This document shows, one piece after another, positions 6,034 to 14,270 of a DNA stretch of 25,745 bases (the first letter of the stretch is position 1; every line of letters starts with the position of its first letter). The stretch lies in NCBI GenBank assembly GCA_029261435.1, contig JAJDBI010000239.1, forward strand, positions 1-25,745. Direction: 5' to 3'. A program made the position numbers and the translations under genes. The notes under the pieces were generated by a model. That model did no database searches, was not told the origin of the DNA, and saw only the letters and a list, made by a program, of their open reading frames with translations. This DNA comes from Nitrospinaceae bacterium (GTDB lineage Bacteria > Nitrospinota > Nitrospinia > Nitrospinales > VA-1).

Positions 6034-8072
6034 TTTTTTTCGCGTCTGTGAACCAGAAAAGCCAGGGCATAAAGCACCAATGCCAATAGGTATAGATTTT
6101 TAGTGCCCAGTGCCATTGAGCTGTATTCCAGCAATCCCCCGCAAATAGCTCCCATAAGGTTATAGCCCAGTGAAGCTGTGGGCTCCTGCCGAGTTGCAAA
6201 AATCTGTGAAAACAACATTCCTGCAAAAAACAGTGGCACAGCCGTGACCAAAGCGCCAAGAATCCATTGGCCTGCTAGTGGCAAGCCTAGAAGCGAATGG
6301 GTGGGAACAGCGTAGCTGATTCCGATAGAGATGAACAGGGTGAGGAATATTCTGGTTTTATCAAAGGGTCCTTTGCGCAGGATGAAAAGGTTGGCGATGA
6401 AAATTAGTGCCAGGATGGATGCAAAGACTAGAACGTTGACCTGCCAGGTTGATCCAAACAATAAGGACATTTCCGTGACGCTTTTGGTCTCCAGCAATAA
6501 AAAGCTCGCACCTAATAGAAATAAAGTCCAATCGGTTTCTTTAAGGTTTTTTCTTCCAGTCGCTAAAATGATCGATAGTATGGAAATCAAAAATATGATG
6601 CTACCAGCCTTAAGGTAATGGGTAGGAATGCCCGGATGCTCCAGATAAAGGTAAGGCCAATCATCAGTAGGAGGTGAGATGAGGTTCGCGATGATTGGGT
6701 CATTATCTCTTAATTTTTTAAAGTAATAACCAAAGTCATTAACAAACTCAGCTTTTGACCCGGCGACGAAAGTGAAATTAAACAGCCGATGTTTTTTCTC
6801 ATGGTGTATTAACGGTTGAGTTCCAAAAACATCCGTCAGTATTTTAGCAAACTTGAAAGAAATACCCATGTTCAGGGACATGTGATACAAAATCAGTATG
6901 CCATCCGGTTTTAGATGCTCCCGAACAGATCGAAAGGATTCTGTGGTGTAGATATAATTGTCGAGACGGATGGAGGACATGCCGGAAAGGAGGGTTTGGC
7001 TGTCCAGGGTCCCCAGTATGATGACGTCATATTTCTTTTTGGTTTTCTTCAGGAAGGCCCGTGCATCATCGATATGAACTTTCACACGAGGGTCATCATA
7101 AGGTTTTTGATAATTGAAATCTTTGCCTAGTTTCCAGATAGCCTTGTCAATTTCAACAGCATCAATATTTTTTGCCCCCTGCTCTAGAACCAGGTGCACA
7201 TCATTTCCAGATCCTGCTCCTAATATCAATACATCTTCCCAGCTATTTGCCAGGCGGTAGGGGAGCTTGTAATCTTGTTTTACTTTGCTGGAATAAGAAT
7301 TTTTGAAATCGAAGGGAGGAGAAAAATTAATCATATACTGATGGAGAGAGCCATTGACATTGATAGATGTCACATCCGGTTTTTGATAGTGATTGATTTT
7401 ATAATAGGGTGACCAGGTTTCATGGTCTTTCTGATAAAGGTTTTGAATCAGATAAAATACCAGCCCCAGGCAAATAATTGATACGGCAGAGTTTTGTTGC
7501 TTCCCGGCAAGAAAAAGGAAAAGGATTCCGCCGAGACCAAACCAGGCTAAAGGCGGGGTAGAAAAATGGCTCAATAAAGAAAAAATCAGGAGTCCGGCCA
7601 AACTTCCTGCCGCATTGATGCCATAGGCATGGAGAGCCGGAAAGTTTTTAAACTCTTTTCCCATTGAGTATCCCAGGGTGATAAATGGTAGGGCGGAAAG
7701 GCTGAAAAAGATACTCACTACTGGAACCATTCCCCATTTTTTACTATGTGGAGACAAGTCAAAATAAATGGCAAACATAGCTTCTTCTACCTGAGGGGCG
7801 GTGACGAGAACATTGCTGAAATAAACACAGGCTCCTGTCAGTAAAAGCAATGCAGGAGGGAAGAATTGCGTGAGATTCTTTTTCCCCTTCACACGTAACA
7901 TCCCGATACCCATTCCAAGAAAAGCTGCGACCAGCACAAGGTTTATAAAATAGGCGGTGATTCTGACGTTGGAAGGAATGAAACGAATTAAAGCGAGTTC
8001 AAAAAAAAGAATTAAAAAACTGTAACCGAAGAGCTTGTAAGAGGAAGGGGAGAGTATTTTTTGAGGGTTCAA
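6030..8072 (-). CDS. Polytopic membrane protein with internal spermidine-synthase-like domain
   Basis: This 680-residue protein has about seven hydrophobic segments before residue 215, a soluble Rossmann methyltransferase-fold domain at about 225-420, and a further group of hydrophobic segments after about residue 480. The soluble domain carries the nucleotide-binding GAGSGN (285-290), EID (307-309) and DDARAF (335-340), as in spermidine synthases. At the active-site strand it reads YDVIILGTLDSQ where synthases have YDVIIVDxxDP, so the first catalytic Asp is replaced by Gly354. Polyamine synthesis is therefore doubtful. The halves share a short motif (AYGINAAGSLAGLL and LGYNLMGAICGGLL), hinting at an internal repeat. 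The start is probably TTG at 8072; no ATG lies nearby and the ribosome site is weak. Substrate and role are unknown. Confidence 0.75.
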   Translation of the reverse strand: MNPQKILSPSSYKLFGYSFLILFFELALIRFIPSNVRITAYFINLVLVAAFLGMGIGMLRVKGKKNLTQFFPPALLLLTGACVYFSNVLVTAPQVEEAMFAIYFDLSPHSKKWGMVPVVSIFFSLSALPFITLGYSMGKEFKNFPALHAYGINAAGSLAGLLIFSLLSHFSTPPLAWFGLGGILFLFLAGKQQNSAVSIICLGLVFYLIQNLYQKDHETWSPYYKINHYQKPDVTSINVNGSLHQYMINFSPPFDFKNSYSSKVKQDYKLPYRLANSWEDVLILGAGSGNDVHLVLEQGAKNIDAVEIDKAIWKLGKDFNYQKPYDDPRVKVHIDDARAFLKKTKKKYDVIILGTLDSQTLLSGMSSIRLDNYIYTTESFRSVREHLKPDGILILYHMSLNMGISFKFAKILTDVFGTQPLIHHEKKHRLFNFTFVAGSKAEFVNDFGYYFKKLRDNDPIIANLISPPTDDWPYLYLEHPGIPTHYLKAGSIIFLISILSIILATGRKNLKETDWTLFLLGASFLLLETKSVTEMSLLFGSTWQVNVLVFASILALIFIANLFILRKGPFDKTRIFLTLFISIGISYAVPTHSLLGLPLAGQWILGALVTAVPLFFAGMLFSQIFATRQEPTASLGYNLMGAICGGLLEYSSMALGTKNLYLLALVLYALAFLVHRREKN

Positions 8073-8108
8073 AATTATTTTCTTTGCTGATCTGTGGATG
8101 GAGGGGGG

Positions 8109-8378
8109 TTAAATCTCCTTGCACTCCATTTTTTCAAGAGGCTGGGCCTGGCATTCTATGGACTCTGTCATGCCGTTCGCCACTTTGGCGCAGGCGGTGC
8201 TCATGCCAGTCATGATGGTGTCGTCTTTGGCCATGCCCTTTACCTCCTGACATACGATCTGGTCTTTATATTTGATGCAGATTTCGCATTGATATTTATT
8301 GCCGGTCCAAAGAAGGTCAATGGAAACACTGGCAACAAAAGCAAGAAATACTAGAGTGATAATAGCACTTTTATTCAT
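8109..8378 (-). CDS. Small membrane-anchored or exported six-cysteine protein, unknown function
   Basis: The 89-residue product has a hydrophobic N-terminal segment (about residues 5-24) that could be a signal peptide or membrane anchor, then a hydrophilic part with six cysteines (31, 34, 43, 63, 76, 86), including a CEIC pair. If exported, these could form three disulfides. I recognise no family. The gene lies 21 nt after orn and 36 nt before the membrane-protein gene on the same strand, so all three may be co-transcribed. The ribosome-binding site before the ATG is weak, but the regular layout of an exported Cys-rich domain argues that it is real. Confidence 0.6.
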   Translation of the reverse strand: MNKSAIITLVFLAFVASVSIDLLWTGNKYQCEICIKYKDQIVCQEVKGMAKDDTIMTGMSTACAKVANGMTESIECQAQPLEKMECKEI

Positions 8379-8399
8379 AAAAGGGATATTTTTGGGTTT

Positions 8400-8978
8400 T
8401 CAGGTAACGGGCTGGGCGATGCTGGCTTCACGACCAATGAAATAATGTTGTCGATAAAAGACAAGTTCTTTCAGAGATTCTCGGATATCTGTGAGAGCCA
8501 TGTGCTCGTTGCTTTTCTTGGGGAATTTGGGGCCGTCCGGGTACCAGCGGTTCACCAGTTCTTTAACGGAGGTCACGTCAATACTTCTATAATGCAGATG
8601 GTCATGCAAATCCTGCATATACCTGCCGAGAAATTTTCGGTCCTGATTTATAGAGTTTCCGCATAAGGGGGATGTACCTTTAGGGCAGTATTTCTTGATA
8701 AACTCCAACGTCCTTTTTTCAGCTTCTTTTTGATCTATCAAAGACTCGCGAACTCGCTTGACCAGTCCCGATGCGTTGTGATGCTTGGTATTCCAGTCAT
8801 CCATTTTGTCCAGAATTTCATCTCTTTGGTGAACGGCGATGCAGGGTCCTTCTTCCAGAACATTCAATTCGCTGTCAGTAATCAGAGTGGCAACTTCAAT
8901 GATGACTTCTTTTTCTGCATCAAGGCCGGTCATTTCCAAGTCCATCCAAACTAGATTGTATTTAGATTTTCGAGCCAT
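8400..8978 (-). CDS. orn: Oligoribonuclease (3'-5' exoribonuclease)
   Basis: Oligoribonuclease degrades RNA oligonucleotides of about two to five nucleotides, and the pGpG from cyclic-di-GMP breakdown, to mononucleotides. The 192-residue protein has all five DEDDh catalytic residues: D13 and E15 in WMDLEMTGLD, D113 in NSINQDRKFL, H159 in the SNEHMALTDI segment and D164. Overall length and the N-terminal NLVWMDLEMTGL match the family closely. It is first of three minus-strand genes; the upstream 507 nt contain no gene. The only oddity is a C-terminal tail of about ten residues after the FIG segment. Confidence 0.95.
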   Translation of the reverse strand: MARKSKYNLVWMDLEMTGLDAEKEVIIEVATLITDSELNVLEEGPCIAVHQRDEILDKMDDWNTKHHNASGLVKRVRESLIDQKEAEKRTLEFIKKYCPKGTSPLCGNSINQDRKFLGRYMQDLHDHLHYRSIDVTSVKELVNRWYPDGPKFPKKSNEHMALTDIRESLKELVFYRQHYFIGREASIAQPVT

Positions 8979-9241
8979 AAAATTTTGTTTCTTCCTGAAA
9001 GTTTTGCCGGATTGGAAAAACTTACTGACCTAGTGTAAATGATAAGCCTGTTTTGACTGATAAAGTATATTTTCTGTGGAACCGAATTTGCAACTTTTGC
9101 AAAAGCTTCTTCAGTGCTAATTATGTGCATTTAGAACACATTGTATCTTAAATTTATAGGAATATGAACCCCTCATTAGGCAAATCTCTGAATATATTGG
9201 GCTTTGCTGAAATTATCTTGATCACTGAACCATGCAGGGTG

Positions 9242-9291
9242 AAAAAACAAAAGGGGGAACAGGCGGGCTTGGAAAACCGCTTGTTCCCCCT
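9242..9291 (-). terminator. Rho-independent terminator downstream of the glnD-TPR unit
   Basis: On the minus strand, the 15-bp stem (9291-9277 with 9266-9252, 10-nt loop) is followed at once by TTTTGTTTTTT (9252-9242). It lies about 195 nt beyond the TPR-protein stop and would end transcription before orn. The stem is part of repeat unit 1, so a repeat element may have been recruited as terminator. Confidence 0.7.
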
Positions 9292-9357
9292 CAAGTGGAG
9301 GAGACGGGGGAAAGATTTGATCATGGAACCAAACCCGTTCCCCCCGAAAGGAGGAGA
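9252..9357. repeat. Two tandem 53-bp palindromic repeat units
   Basis: Unit 1 (9252-9304) and unit 2 (9305-9357) have exactly the same length and the same landmarks: a run of GGGGGAA near the left end, an inner GTTCCCCC, and GGAGGAGA at the right end (9297-9304 and 9350-9357). Each unit is self-complementary. Unit 1 forms a 15-bp stem with one G-T pair, unit 2 a shorter imperfect one. Such clusters are typical of dispersed intergenic palindromic elements, whose translations look like PPLEGE-type peptides in automatic annotation. Confidence 0.75.
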
Positions 9358-9485
9358 AAAGTACTTGACTCATTCTATAAAATTAATATTAAAGAAGTAT
9401 TAATCTGAAATTAAATTTTTTTAATGTTGTCATTGATGAGGGTAGGGTGGGAGATGATGGACGGTTTGAAAATGTGTAAAGGTTG

Positions 9486-10157
9486 CTAATTCAGCAAACT
9501 ATCTAGGTCGAGAACGGTGTTCATATAGGTGTCCTGAACTCTTTTGAGGTTTTTTTCCAGCCAGAGGTCGGCGAAGTTTGGAGGGAAACGGGCAAACCCT
9601 TTTATTTGATTAATAGCAAGGCGACAATCTCGATACCAGGATATATTCTTATTTGCCTTAAAAATTTTCATTGCCTTCATGAATTCTTCAGTAGCAAAAT
9701 CTGGTTTCTGGTTTCCAAAGTATGCAAAGGCCTGCCCCACCCGACTCAGTCCTTCTTCGGGTTTTAGCGCGGATGCTTTTTTGAACGCTTCTGCGGCCTG
9801 GGAATATTGTCTTGCAGCTGCAAAAGCGTTGGCCAGATGAAACCATGAGTCGTAGTGTTCGGGGTTGGATTCTGTAAGTGCTTTGGAGATACCAATAGCT
9901 TTGTCCAAAAGCCCCAAACGTGAGTATGTTTCACTGAGCTTGAGCTTTGCGTAAAGGGTGATGTTTGGAGGAGGATTTGCTTCAATGGTTTTTTGCCAGT
10001 AGCTCGCGGCATCTTCAAAAAAATTATCCTTGTCTAAATTCCGCGCTTTTTCCAGGGAACTTTTATATTGCTCATCAGATAAAGCCAGTGAAGGCAATAA
10101 AATGAGGCATAAAGTTAAGATTTTTATAAACCGAAGAGGGTGAGATTTAAATTTCAT
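9486..10157 (-). CDS. Exported tetratricopeptide-repeat protein
   Basis: This 223-residue protein begins with a basic and hydrophobic signal peptide (about residues 1-27, ending near SLALS). It then carries at least three TPR helices pairs between about residues 30 and 160, such as ETYSRLGLLDKAI and NAFAAARQYSQAAEAFKKA, which usually mediate protein-protein contact. The last 60 residues are not obviously TPR. The ATG at 10157 lies 9 nt after the glnD stop, so it is probably co-transcribed with glnD. Nothing else links it to nitrogen control, and its partner in the periplasm is unknown. Confidence 0.8.
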   Translation of the reverse strand: MKFKSHPLRFIKILTLCLILLPSLALSDEQYKSSLEKARNLDKDNFFEDAASYWQKTIEANPPPNITLYAKLKLSETYSRLGLLDKAIGISKALTESNPEHYDSWFHLANAFAAARQYSQAAEAFKKASALKPEEGLSRVGQAFAYFGNQKPDFATEEFMKAMKIFKANKNISWYRDCRLAINQIKGFARFPPNFADLWLEKNLKRVQDTYMNTVLDLDSLLN

Positions 10158-10166
10158 GAAAGATAT

Positions 10167-12884
10167 TTATGAGCTGGGTGTCAACTCTTCCTGTAAGAAT
10201 AAGGGTTCCCCGGTTATCAGAGGTCGCAGTGATTTTTTAATGGTTTGGATAAAGTGCTCTTCATTGTTCATGATCTTTTCTACATCTTCAGGGCGTAAGT
10301 AAAAGACATTTGATGCGGTGCCCTGACCAGTATGGAGGACTGCTTTCTGGCATTCCATATTTGCATCCGAGAATACTTTGGTTTCCATCATGAATGTGCC
10401 CGGAAGGTTATGAGTTGACAGTTTAACAGATCTGCCGATAGTTCTCATTTTCAGTTTAACTTCCTGGAAATGCGGTTTTTCTGAAAGATTGGCAACGGAT
10501 CTTTCTTTGAATATGGATGCCAGCGGTTCCTTGTTTATAAAAATACGTTGCAGGTCTTCCTGAATACGTTGCTGGATGAAAAAGAAATCACCGTAGTCTA
10601 TGGGCTTGCCTGTAGAGTCAATAACTTTAAAGACATCAAAAACTTTATCGTTCAAGGTCTGGATATTGGCTTCGACAATATCCAGTTGGTTGAATGCCAG
10701 TACCGCAGAAACTTTATGAAGAAATCCTCGCGTATCCCGCGTGCAGACAATCAACTCAGAAGGTTGCCCCGGCCTGAAAAGCATTTCGGCTAAAAAAGGT
10801 TCTCGCGACTGGATAAACCTATAATAGATTTCCAGTTGTGATTGCAGTTCCCGAGGCAGGCGAACCATTTTCAGGAACTCCAGTTTTATGTTGTTGGGAA
10901 CGCTCTCCCGTTTCTTGTGGTGCAGGGTATACTGGTAGAATAGTTTCAGTTGTTTGATTTGTGAGGAGGACATATCCATTTTGGTTCCACCACGATCTGC
11001 ATGGGTGAGCAGAATCAGCATCTTGAGCCTTTCCTTGTCGTGACTGACAAGGTCAAGCACCATGTCATAGGTGTCGTCGGCTTCCGGGTCGAGAAGCATG
11101 AGGTCATACATGGTCAAATGTTTTTCCACTAGAAACGCAACATCGTCCACTCTTTTGGGTTTGTCACTATACCCAAGGCTGTTTAAAATTTGTGGAATCA
11201 TTCGCGCTCCAACCAACTCTTCGTTCTGATCGCCAACCTTTGCACCTTTGCCGATATCATGCAGTAAGACGGCAAGCTTAATGGCTGTTTTATCTCTTTG
11301 AGAATGATAAAGCTCTGAGAGGAAGGGGTCGGCCGTATCACGAAACTCCAATCCGTTTAAGACATCCAGAGCGGAAAGAATGTGAATGTCTGTTGGGAAT
11401 TTGTGCACATAAATATCCTGCAACATACCTTTCAGATTGTTGAACGCGGGAATGAAATAATCCCCCAATATTCCGAATTCATGGAGCAGGCGAAGGGCTT
11501 TTGCGAAATATTTTCCCCGGATATATCGTTTGAAGCAGTTCTGAATTTTCAGTTTGGATTCTTCATCCATGAAAATGGGATATGCCTGGTCGACATGTTG
11601 CTCAATGGCACGTATCACTTCATAGGAAATATAATAGTCTCTTTCAGCAACCCATATAAAAACCTTGAAGAGCCATAAAGGATCCTGGGTATACAAACTC
11701 TCGGGATTTTTCTCAAAGTAAATTTGATTTTGCGAGTTGAGCGAGAAGAACTCTGACAAGCTTTTCTTTTTCTTGGTGTCTGCCGCCATGCTCTCCCAGT
11801 AAAGGTTTCGACTGAACCGCTTTAGTGGATAAACCCCTTCGAAAAAATATTTTTGGAAAAAGGTCTTCACATCAAACCCAAGGGACTGGGCAATTTTTTC
11901 CCGAACCTCATAGCTCATGGTATCCCTGTGAGTTCCCTTCTGGAATATGTGCAGGAAAAAACGAATGTGAGATAAAAGATGGAGACCACTTTGTATGCTT
12001 TTGTAAGCAAGCGGACTCAGCAGGTTTTTGGAAAACAATTCATTGAGCAATTCAAACTGGTTAGTGGTTTTCAGGTTTTGCAGGAAACGTATGGAGACCA
12101 ATGCCCAGTAAAGGCGACGCATTTCCTCCTTGATATTGGGTTCCTGTTGAAAGACGGTATTCTGCACCTCGTAGCATCCGTCATGACTCAAGCAATGCTT
12201 TTGAATTTCGTCGTGATAAAGCAGGCTGACAGTTTTAATGGAGCTCTTAAATTCGCTGTAGACTAGAGAGTTTCCGGCTACAAAACGATGTTCCAAAAGT
12301 GCTAAAAACTCCGGAACTTTTGAAGGATCAAGGTCGCGCTCAAAGGTTTCATTTTCGGTGTAACAGGAATTGATTGAAGAAGGAAAAATATCCTGAAAGA
12401 TGAACAAGTACTCAAAATGTCGGATGATTTCCTCGGCAGTTTTTTTATCGTTTTCGCTGAGAGATGATTGTGAAATGATTTGGATGTCTACGTCTGACCT
12501 GAAGTACATTTCCTCTCTGCCATAACCACCCCGGGCTACTATAGCTATTGGAACGGATTGCGTGGTCCACTCCTGATCATGCTGGTGATTGAAATACCAG
12601 ACCGCTGAGTAAAAACTGGCTTGAATAAGTGTGTCCACCAATGCGGTTTGTTTAAGCAATAACAGGTGGCAGTTGTCGGAATCAGCACATTCTTTTTGAA
12701 GTAAGTCCGTTTCTTTCTGGACCAGGCCGATAGCTCTATCTTTAAAATCCAGGTAAAATTTTTGTGGATCGTATTCAGTATTGTTTGGCGAGTGCCCCGC
12801 CTGATGAAGAGAAACTATTTTTTGTTGAAGTTGATGCCGATAGGTTTCGGCAATTTTTCGGTTGGATTGATATAAATCACTCAT
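10167..12884 (-). CDS. glnD: [Protein-PII] uridylyltransferase/uridylyl-removing enzyme
   Basis: GlnD uridylylates PII when glutamine is low and removes UMP when it is high, setting nitrogen assimilation. The 905-residue protein has the expected order. The nucleotidyltransferase motif GGYGREE with SDVDI (residues 119-135; D131 and D133 are metal ligands) is followed by a helical UTase region, an HD hydrolase domain with LLHDIGKG (H542, D543), and two C-terminal ACT domains at about 705-780 and 818-890, which bind glutamine. All key residues are present, so both activities are likely. Start is ATG at 12884. A good promoter lies about 40 nt upstream. No glnB or amtB gene is nearby. Confidence 0.95.
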   Translation of the reverse strand: MSDLYQSNRKIAETYRHQLQQKIVSLHQAGHSPNNTEYDPQKFYLDFKDRAIGLVQKETDLLQKECADSDNCHLLLLKQTALVDTLIQASFYSAVWYFNHQHDQEWTTQSVPIAIVARGGYGREEMYFRSDVDIQIISQSSLSENDKKTAEEIIRHFEYLFIFQDIFPSSINSCYTENETFERDLDPSKVPEFLALLEHRFVAGNSLVYSEFKSSIKTVSLLYHDEIQKHCLSHDGCYEVQNTVFQQEPNIKEEMRRLYWALVSIRFLQNLKTTNQFELLNELFSKNLLSPLAYKSIQSGLHLLSHIRFFLHIFQKGTHRDTMSYEVREKIAQSLGFDVKTFFQKYFFEGVYPLKRFSRNLYWESMAADTKKKKSLSEFFSLNSQNQIYFEKNPESLYTQDPLWLFKVFIWVAERDYYISYEVIRAIEQHVDQAYPIFMDEESKLKIQNCFKRYIRGKYFAKALRLLHEFGILGDYFIPAFNNLKGMLQDIYVHKFPTDIHILSALDVLNGLEFRDTADPFLSELYHSQRDKTAIKLAVLLHDIGKGAKVGDQNEELVGARMIPQILNSLGYSDKPKRVDDVAFLVEKHLTMYDLMLLDPEADDTYDMVLDLVSHDKERLKMLILLTHADRGGTKMDMSSSQIKQLKLFYQYTLHHKKRESVPNNIKLEFLKMVRLPRELQSQLEIYYRFIQSREPFLAEMLFRPGQPSELIVCTRDTRGFLHKVSAVLAFNQLDIVEANIQTLNDKVFDVFKVIDSTGKPIDYGDFFFIQQRIQEDLQRIFINKEPLASIFKERSVANLSEKPHFQEVKLKMRTIGRSVKLSTHNLPGTFMMETKVFSDANMECQKAVLHTGQGTASNVFYLRPEDVEKIMNNEEHFIQTIKKSLRPLITGEPLFLQEELTPSS

Positions 12885-13193
12885 TAGGGAGCACTGAGCT
12901 GAAATATTATTAAACCTGATTAAGAAATTATAAACAGGTTATTTTGCTGATCAAAGCTGTTTAAGGATAAACCTAAAATCCTAGAAATTCAAGAACTTAC
13001 CACTCGTCGTGGAGTCAACTTGCAATTGCTTTTTCGGGGGCAAATAGTTTTTCTGGCTTAAAATGCTATTACCCTGTTTTTTCTCACAGCGGTGGTAGGT
13101 AAACTAGATGTGGACATACTTGGAGGAAACCTGGCTCTATATTGACACTGCTGGCAACCCGTCCTGTAACTCAACGGGCTATTACTTACCTCG
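12885..13193. other. Intergenic region between glnD and the DAHP synthase gene
   Basis: Besides the glnD promoter, I see no gene, tRNA or recognised riboswitch in this 309-nt gap. Downstream of the DAHP synthase stop, a weak inverted repeat CCCGT/ACGGG lies near 13159-13179 without a T-tract, so a terminator there is not secure. Confidence 0.5.
12927..12954 (-). promoter_or_regulatory. Sigma-70-type promoter of glnD
   Basis: Read on the minus strand, TTGATC (12954-12949) and a perfect TATAAT (12932-12927) are separated by 16 nt. Transcription would start near 12920, leaving a leader of about 36 nt before the glnD ATG. Confidence 0.5.
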
Positions 13194-14210
13194 CTAGAGG
13201 GTCCGGCCCATTAATTCGGCAAAGGGTCGAAGGTTTTCCATAAGGCTTGCAAATTTTGCCGGCTTCAGAGACTGCGGCCCGTCAGAAAAGGCTTTGACTG
13301 GGTCGGGATGAACCTCAATGATCAGCCCATCAGCACCAGCGGCAATGGATGCGCGCGACATGGATTCAACCATATCCCAATGTCCGGTTGCATGGCTGGG
13401 ATCAATAATGATGGGAAGGTGAGTTTCTTTTTTCAAGACGGGTATACAGCTGATATCGAGAGTGTTTCGAGTCGCGGTTTCAAAGGTGCGGATTCCTCGT
13501 TCGCAAAGTATCAGCTTGTTGTTGCCTTCGGAAAGAACATATTCGGCAGACATGAGAAACTCTTTAATGGTATTCATCATGCCTCGTTTTAAAAGAATGG
13601 GCTTGTCGATCTTTCCCAGCTCTTTCAATAATGAAAAATTTTGCATGTTCCGGGCCCCGACTTGAATGACGTCGGCATATTTTGCGACCAGGTCAATTTC
13701 GCGCGGGTTCATCACTTCAGTGACAATGGGTAAGCCAGAAACTTCCTTGGCGGAGGCCAGTAGTTTGAGTCCGTCTTCTTCCATCCCCTGAAAACTATAG
13801 GGCGAAGTTCGCGGCTTGTAGGCACCTCCTCGAAGAAAGTTGGCCCCGGCACTTTTTACCAGATTTGCAGTGGTGCATATCTGATCCTTGCTTTCTACCG
13901 AGCACGGTCCTGCAATGATGGCGATAGCAGGCCCGCCGATGTTGACTCCACCTACCTGAATCACAGAGGGGGTAGGTTTCACTTCCCGACTGGCAAGTTT
14001 ATAAGGTTTGAGAATGGGGAATACACTTTCGACCCCACCCATGGTTTCTATAGATTGCAGGCGGTCTTTGCCCCGTTCATCGCCAACGGCACCTATCACT
14101 TTTCGTTCCACACCGGCAATTTTATGCGGAGTGTAACCGAGTTCGCGTATGGTGTCTTCTACCTTTTCAACTTGTTCCGGTGTCGCATCCGGAGTCATGA
14201 CGATGATCAT
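13194..14210 (-). CDS. aroF: 3-deoxy-7-phosphoheptulonate (DAHP) synthase
   Basis: DAHP synthase condenses phosphoenolpyruvate with erythrose 4-phosphate, the first step of the shikimate pathway. The 338-residue product has an N-terminal ferredoxin-like (ACT-like) regulatory domain at about residues 1-75 and the type I-beta barrel with IAGPCSVES (metal-ligand Cys), RGGAYKPRTSPYSFQG, DPSHATGH and EVHPDP. This two-domain form is usually feedback-inhibited by aromatic amino acids. I chose the ATG at 14210 because it is preceded by AGAAAGGTG and matches the family N-terminus MIIVM; an upstream in-frame start at 14252 would add 14 unconserved residues. It lies 60 nt after the nitroreductase gene, so co-transcription is possible but not clear. 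Confidence 0.93.
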   Translation of the reverse strand: MIIVMTPDATPEQVEKVEDTIRELGYTPHKIAGVERKVIGAVGDERGKDRLQSIETMGGVESVFPILKPYKLASREVKPTPSVIQVGGVNIGGPAIAIIAGPCSVESKDQICTTANLVKSAGANFLRGGAYKPRTSPYSFQGMEEDGLKLLASAKEVSGLPIVTEVMNPREIDLVAKYADVIQVGARNMQNFSLLKELGKIDKPILLKRGMMNTIKEFLMSAEYVLSEGNNKLILCERGIRTFETATRNTLDISCIPVLKKETHLPIIIDPSHATGHWDMVESMSRASIAAGADGLIIEVHPDPVKAFSDGPQSLKPAKFASLMENLRPFAELMGRTL

Positions 14211-14270
14211 TGCGCACCTTTCTGTAAATGTTAGGAATAAACAGTATATCAAAAAAAATCGTAAACCGCT

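Larger units (their letters stand above)
8979..9485. other. Non-coding interval between orn and the TPR gene
   Basis: Apart from the tandem repeats and terminator listed at 9242-9357, this roughly 500-nt stretch holds no convincing gene or RNA. Short frames that cross the repeats have biased Pro/Gly/Glu composition produced by the repeats. It is AT-rich at 9361-9420. A TTGACT-N17-TATTAA promoter-like pair on the plus strand at 9364-9392 has no gene downstream. Confidence 0.6.

Noticed and set aside
9364..9392. Plus-strand promoter-like TTGACT-N17-TATTAA
   Set aside because: No plus-strand gene or RNA can be seen downstream; the next genes are on the opposite strand, and the region is AT-rich enough for such matches by chance.
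9164..9403. Short open frames on both strands across 9164-9403 that could be read as small proteins
   Set aside because: They run through the two 53-bp palindromic repeats; their Pro/Gly/Glu-rich translation comes from the repeats, and neither has a ribosome site or recognisable domain.
12960..13193. Possible structured RNA or riboswitch upstream of glnD or downstream of DAHP synthase
   Set aside because: Only short inverted repeats (for example CCACTCGTCGTGG and CCCGT/ACGGG) are present; no tRNA, T-box or known riboswitch core could be recognised.
14211..14252. Longer N-terminus for DAHP synthase from an upstream start at 14252
   Set aside because: The added 14 residues do not resemble the family, and the ATG at 14210 has a good ribosome site and the expected MIIVM beginning.
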